Below are positions 61,293 to 64,000 of a stretch of DNA of 64,000 nucleotides, piece by piece. Origin of the DNA: Candidatus Obscuribacterales bacterium (GTDB lineage Bacteria; Cyanobacteriota; Vampirovibrionia; Obscuribacterales; Obscuribacteraceae). The notes beneath the pieces are model-generated. The model had not been told where the DNA came from and ran no database searches. It saw nothing but the letters and a program-made list of their open reading frames with translations. The stretch spans positions 1-64,000 of the forward strand of contig JACKCM010000004.1 in NCBI GenBank assembly GCA_020634035.1. The letters run 5' to 3'. The translations under genes were made by a program, and so were the position numbers. Position 1 is the first letter of the stretch; each line of letters opens with the position of its first letter.

Positions 61293-62073
61293 CGTTGAGT
61301 TGAAGAGTTTTGGTGTCGTGCTGGTAGCAATGGTGCTGTCGGCGGTTCATTGTTCGAGTGCAGATGCCTTCGATGTGGGGGCGCAGACTGCCGATAAGGC
61401 TGCCGAGAAGTCTTCTCAGAAGCATGTTGGAAAGGCGGCTTACAAAGACGTGCCGAACACTGCTGATAGTAAACAAAAGCATCTAGATCTTGTTAGGAGT
61501 GCGATTTTGTGCTCTTCTCGCTACAAGCGATACTCTGAAAAAGACAAAAACAATGTGCGAATTTTGCTTGCTGGACTGGAGCCAATGGCAGTTAAGTTCT
61601 GCAAGCCTGCGGAGGTCGAAAATCGATTGCTTGATGCTTATGAAAACTATTCATGTGCTGTTGGCGCGGTTCTGATCTTGCGCGAAGACATCGAGTCCTT
61701 CAAGAATAGAAAAGCAAAGCCTTCTTATGTTCGCTGGGGTAGTGCTGATGAAGATAGTCATTCAAAAGACAAACCTGCTAAAGAAACTGTTGCTGCTGAA
61801 TTCGCTCGGCTTCATGCATTGCAATTTAGTGAAAAGCGTCTGTTGTTTAGGAGTCTTTTCCCGGGAGACTTGTATTTTGAGTTGAAGTGTTCAAAAGATG
61901 AACTGATGCACTTTTGCGATGCTATCACCGTCGACCGTCTGAGTAGAATCCTATCTTTTGACAGTATTCCTGATGGTACTGTAGAGGACGCATTTCAGAC
62001 ATTGCAGCGATTGGAGAAGTATCTCAAAGAGCGTTACGGCGGACCGGTCATTGATGACCGTTGGATAAAGTAG
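61273..62073 (+). CDS. Secreted hypothetical protein, tandem paralogue
   Basis: I read it from ATG 61273 (MRSRKTDVELKSFG, a basic start before a hydrophobic stretch); it overlaps the preceding gene by 20 bases, and TTG 61300 is the alternative. It shares with 62086-62868 the segments DVPNTA-x-SKQKH, SSRYK-x-YS, and NVRILL-x-GLEPMAV. Not otherwise recognised. Secreted. Confidence 0.65.
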   Translation: MRSRKTDVELKSFGVVLVAMVLSAVHCSSADAFDVGAQTADKAAEKSSQKHVGKAAYKDVPNTADSKQKHLDLVRSAILCSSRYKRYSEKDKNNVRILLAGLEPMAVKFCKPAEVENRLLDAYENYSCAVGAVLILREDIESFKNRKAKPSYVRWGSADEDSHSKDKPAKETVAAEFARLHALQFSEKRLLFRSLFPGDLYFELKCSKDELMHFCDAITVDRLSRILSFDSIPDGTVEDAFQTLQRLEKYLKERYGGPVIDDRWIK

Positions 62074-62085
62074 GATGATGCGATA

Positions 62086-62868
62086 ATGCCGAGTTTAATA
62101 GATATTAGGACGCGCTGGGCGTCTGGCTGCATTGTTCTAATTTTTACTGTAGTTGGTCTGTTTTCTGCTGGCAGCGTCACCGCGGCTGAAGATTCTCGGG
62201 CAGTCGAAAAGACTGTCGAGAAGTTTGTTTCTACATCTACTAACAAAATTGCCGAACAAGACGTGCCGAACACTGCGGAGAGCAAACAAAAACATGTTTA
62301 TTTAGTTCGAAATGCGATCATGGGCTCTTCTCGGTACAAGCAGTATTCTGATGCAGATAAGATTAACGTGCGAATTTTGCTTGATGGATTGGAGCCGATG
62401 GCAGTCAGATTTCATAAGCCGGTGGAAGTAAGCAATCGTCTGTTGGATGCTTTCGAAGACTATTCTTGCGTTGTTGTTGAAATTCTCAGATGTCGCAAGG
62501 ATATCGAAACTATGCCAGAAAGGAGCTCTCCTTACTTCTTTTTGAATTGGGAGGGTAGCCGGAAAAACATTGATTTAAACAAAGTCCTGGTGGCTAAGGG
62601 AAGTCAAAATTCTATTGACACGAAACGAGCAATGATCAAGTGCTGCTCTGTAAGAAGTCTATATTCTCATCTGGTTAAATCTCAAGATGAGTTGAACTAT
62701 TTTTGTAGTGAGAATTCCGTGGATGTATTGAGCAAAAGTCTTTGCAGTCAAAATAAAGCTAGGGGTTCTAAAGATAGTACTTTCGATTCTTTTCAGAGAT
62801 TGGAAAAGCTCATGGATAAGAATTTCAGTATGCCAATCATGGATGACGACCCGGAAGAATTTCACTGA
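62086..62868 (+). CDS. Secreted hypothetical protein, tandem paralogue
   Basis: A 260-residue protein with a signal peptide (about residues 12-33). It is the downstream member of the tandem pair with 61273-62073, sharing DVPNTAESKQKH, SSRYKQYS and VRILLDGLEPMAV. Its N-terminal half is better conserved than the C-terminal. Function unknown. Confidence 0.7.
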   Translation: MPSLIDIRTRWASGCIVLIFTVVGLFSAGSVTAAEDSRAVEKTVEKFVSTSTNKIAEQDVPNTAESKQKHVYLVRNAIMGSSRYKQYSDADKINVRILLDGLEPMAVRFHKPVEVSNRLLDAFEDYSCVVVEILRCRKDIETMPERSSPYFFLNWEGSRKNIDLNKVLVAKGSQNSIDTKRAMIKCCSVRSLYSHLVKSQDELNYFCSENSVDVLSKSLCSQNKARGSKDSTFDSFQRLEKLMDKNFSMPIMDDDPEEFH

Positions 62869-62896
62869 TGCTGACCGTGATGCAGCTTAGAACTCA

Positions 62897-63898
62897 TCAA
62901 GCCGCTTTTTCTTCTAGCAAAGTCATCGCCTGACGCAAAAGTCTCTGCGATTCTTCGGGGCGGCCAAGATGCTTCATCACCATCGCCTGATTCTGCATGG
63001 TGGCAGCAAGCTGTCTGTCGCGCAGACCGTCGAATTGACGCAGAATAGTGATGGCATGAGCAAGAACCCGCTCAGCATCTCTGAAGCGACGTTGTTTGAA
63101 ATACACCAGTCCAAATTCATTTAAGCAACGTGCCACCATTGGGTCCGCTTCGCCCAGAGTCTGGAGCAAGCCGGTTAGCAGGTCTTCGTAGACATCGAGC
63201 ACCTCTTCGTAGCGTCTTCGTTTTATGAAGTATCGAGCAATGCCATAGAACTCTTCTTCTAAGTTGGCGTTGCCCTGACCAATGATGTGCTGCTCCAGCT
63301 CCATCACAGTAAGGAAAAATTGCTCAGCTTCGTCATGCTTTGCCTGTCCTTGCAAGGCTCGTGCCAGCCCGGAAAGGGTGCGGGACTGCTCCAGCTTCGA
63401 TGCTTCGAACTTGCTCAGCTCTGCCAGTGCTTTTCGATAAGCTGTCTCTGCCATCTCGTATCTGGTTTTGGCTAGAGCTGTCTCTCCTACCCACAGATAG
63501 CTCGTCCAGCGTTTTTTCGCCAACCATGCCTGGGAGTCGTTGTCTTCCTCCGGAGGTTCATAGGCGGCGAACTCCGGGTCGAGCATATGAGATTCAATGG
63601 CGAGCTGTTGTTCTTCTGTGCCATAGGTATGTTCTTGCATAGGCTTGTTCTCAAGGATGGCATCAGGACTGTCTCCTTGATAGTAGTAGGTCCAGAATCG
63701 ACTGCCGTGGTGTTCCATACGGTGCTGATGCTTTGATCGGGATTCGTCCTCTTTTACCATGCTGAGCAAATCAGGATGTGCGTCTTGCTCCCTTTCTTCA
63801 TTGTGCTCACGCAAAGATTTCAGCTTTTGCATCTCTCCTACGTGAAAGAGGCTTTCGCCCAGGGAATTGATCATGTCTAGTACCGGCATGTTTGCCAT
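62897..63898 (-). CDS. Kinesin-light-chain-like TPR protein, paralogue of 59429-60493
   Basis: A 333-residue soluble TPR protein. It is very similar to the 354-residue protein at 59429-60493, including the N-terminal module (PVLDMINSLGESLFHVGE through ESHMLDPEFAAY) and the TPRs, but ends without the Gln run. It is separated from it by three secreted-protein genes on the opposite strand, consistent with duplication of a block. Confidence 0.8.
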   Translation of the reverse strand: MANMPVLDMINSLGESLFHVGEMQKLKSLREHNEEREQDAHPDLLSMVKEDESRSKHQHRMEHHGSRFWTYYYQGDSPDAILENKPMQEHTYGTEEQQLAIESHMLDPEFAAYEPPEEDNDSQAWLAKKRWTSYLWVGETALAKTRYEMAETAYRKALAELSKFEASKLEQSRTLSGLARALQGQAKHDEAEQFFLTVMELEQHIIGQGNANLEEEFYGIARYFIKRRRYEEVLDVYEDLLTGLLQTLGEADPMVARCLNEFGLVYFKQRRFRDAERVLAHAITILRQFDGLRDRQLAATMQNQAMVMKHLGRPEESQRLLRQAMTLLEEKAA

Positions 63899-64000
63899 AG
63901 TGGACCTCCAGGCAGCTTCGCGGCTGTCTATCTAGCTATTGGTAAGGATCGCGCGTTCACAATAGTTGCATAGCATGAATATTGATTCCGATGACGTAAA

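Noticed and set aside
1..64000. tRNA, rRNA and CRISPR arrays
   Set aside because: I found no cloverleaf-like stretch, conserved rRNA sequence or regularly spaced repeats.
63975..64000. Possible plus-strand gene starting at ATG 63975
   Set aside because: Only eight codons are visible and there is no ribosome binding site.

Overview
This is a chromosomal window of about 50% GC from a Gram-negative-type bacterium. It is crowded with small secreted or membrane proteins, lipoproteins and tetratricopeptide (TPR) proteins, many in paralogous pairs. There are no rRNA, tRNA, CRISPR or insertion-sequence genes that I can see. The TPR/kinesin-light-chain-like families, the TonB-C and pilus-N secreted proteins and the many ATG/GTG/TTG starts suggest a Melainabacteria/Vampirovibrionia-like lineage (Obscuribacterales type), with a planctomycete-like flavour in some families. 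This placement is an inference, not something the sequence proves.

Layout. Positions 1-8 kb hold TPR and secreted proteins, a three-domain pilus-N/TPR protein and a secreted alpha/beta hydrolase. Positions 8-12 kb hold a DapB-like reductase, a toxin-antitoxin pair with a readable promoter, and a secreted MsrA. Positions 12-28 kb are small envelope proteins, a gene bracketed by two 96-bp direct repeats, a Spy-like protein, a TPR protein carrying three retropepsin-like domains, and an SRPBCC/ArsR operon with its operator. Positions 28-41 kb hold a DUF1266 TPR lipoprotein, an SDR with a TetR-type operator inside its promoter, a matrixin protease, an SGNH hydrolase coupled to a permuted acyl-carrier protein, and a Ser/Thr kinase.

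The most striking region is 40.8-48.2 kb, a light-handling island. A minus-strand operon encodes a microbial rhodopsin (DTK motif), a CrtY-type lycopene cyclase, a Blh/Brp-type beta-carotene oxygenase and a 491-residue protein of unknown function, and it ends at a hairpin terminator. Divergent from it is a plus-strand operon: an XRE-type regulator with a degenerate PAS-like domain, a 59-residue microprotein, and a 149-residue protein whose paralogue lies just beyond the rhodopsin operon terminator. Convergent with that operon is an XRE regulator carrying a complete LOV (blue-light flavin) domain with its photoactive cysteine. The natural reading is that retinal supply, a light-driven pump and a blue-light switch are encoded together.

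Positions 48.5-64 kb hold a VirB4/TraC-like protein that has lost its Walker A motif, a methionine-salvage operon (mtnB-mtnD-mtnC), a VOC protein, a candidate DUF6932/XRE toxin-antitoxin pair, and a duplicated block in which two very similar TPR genes flank secreted paralogues.
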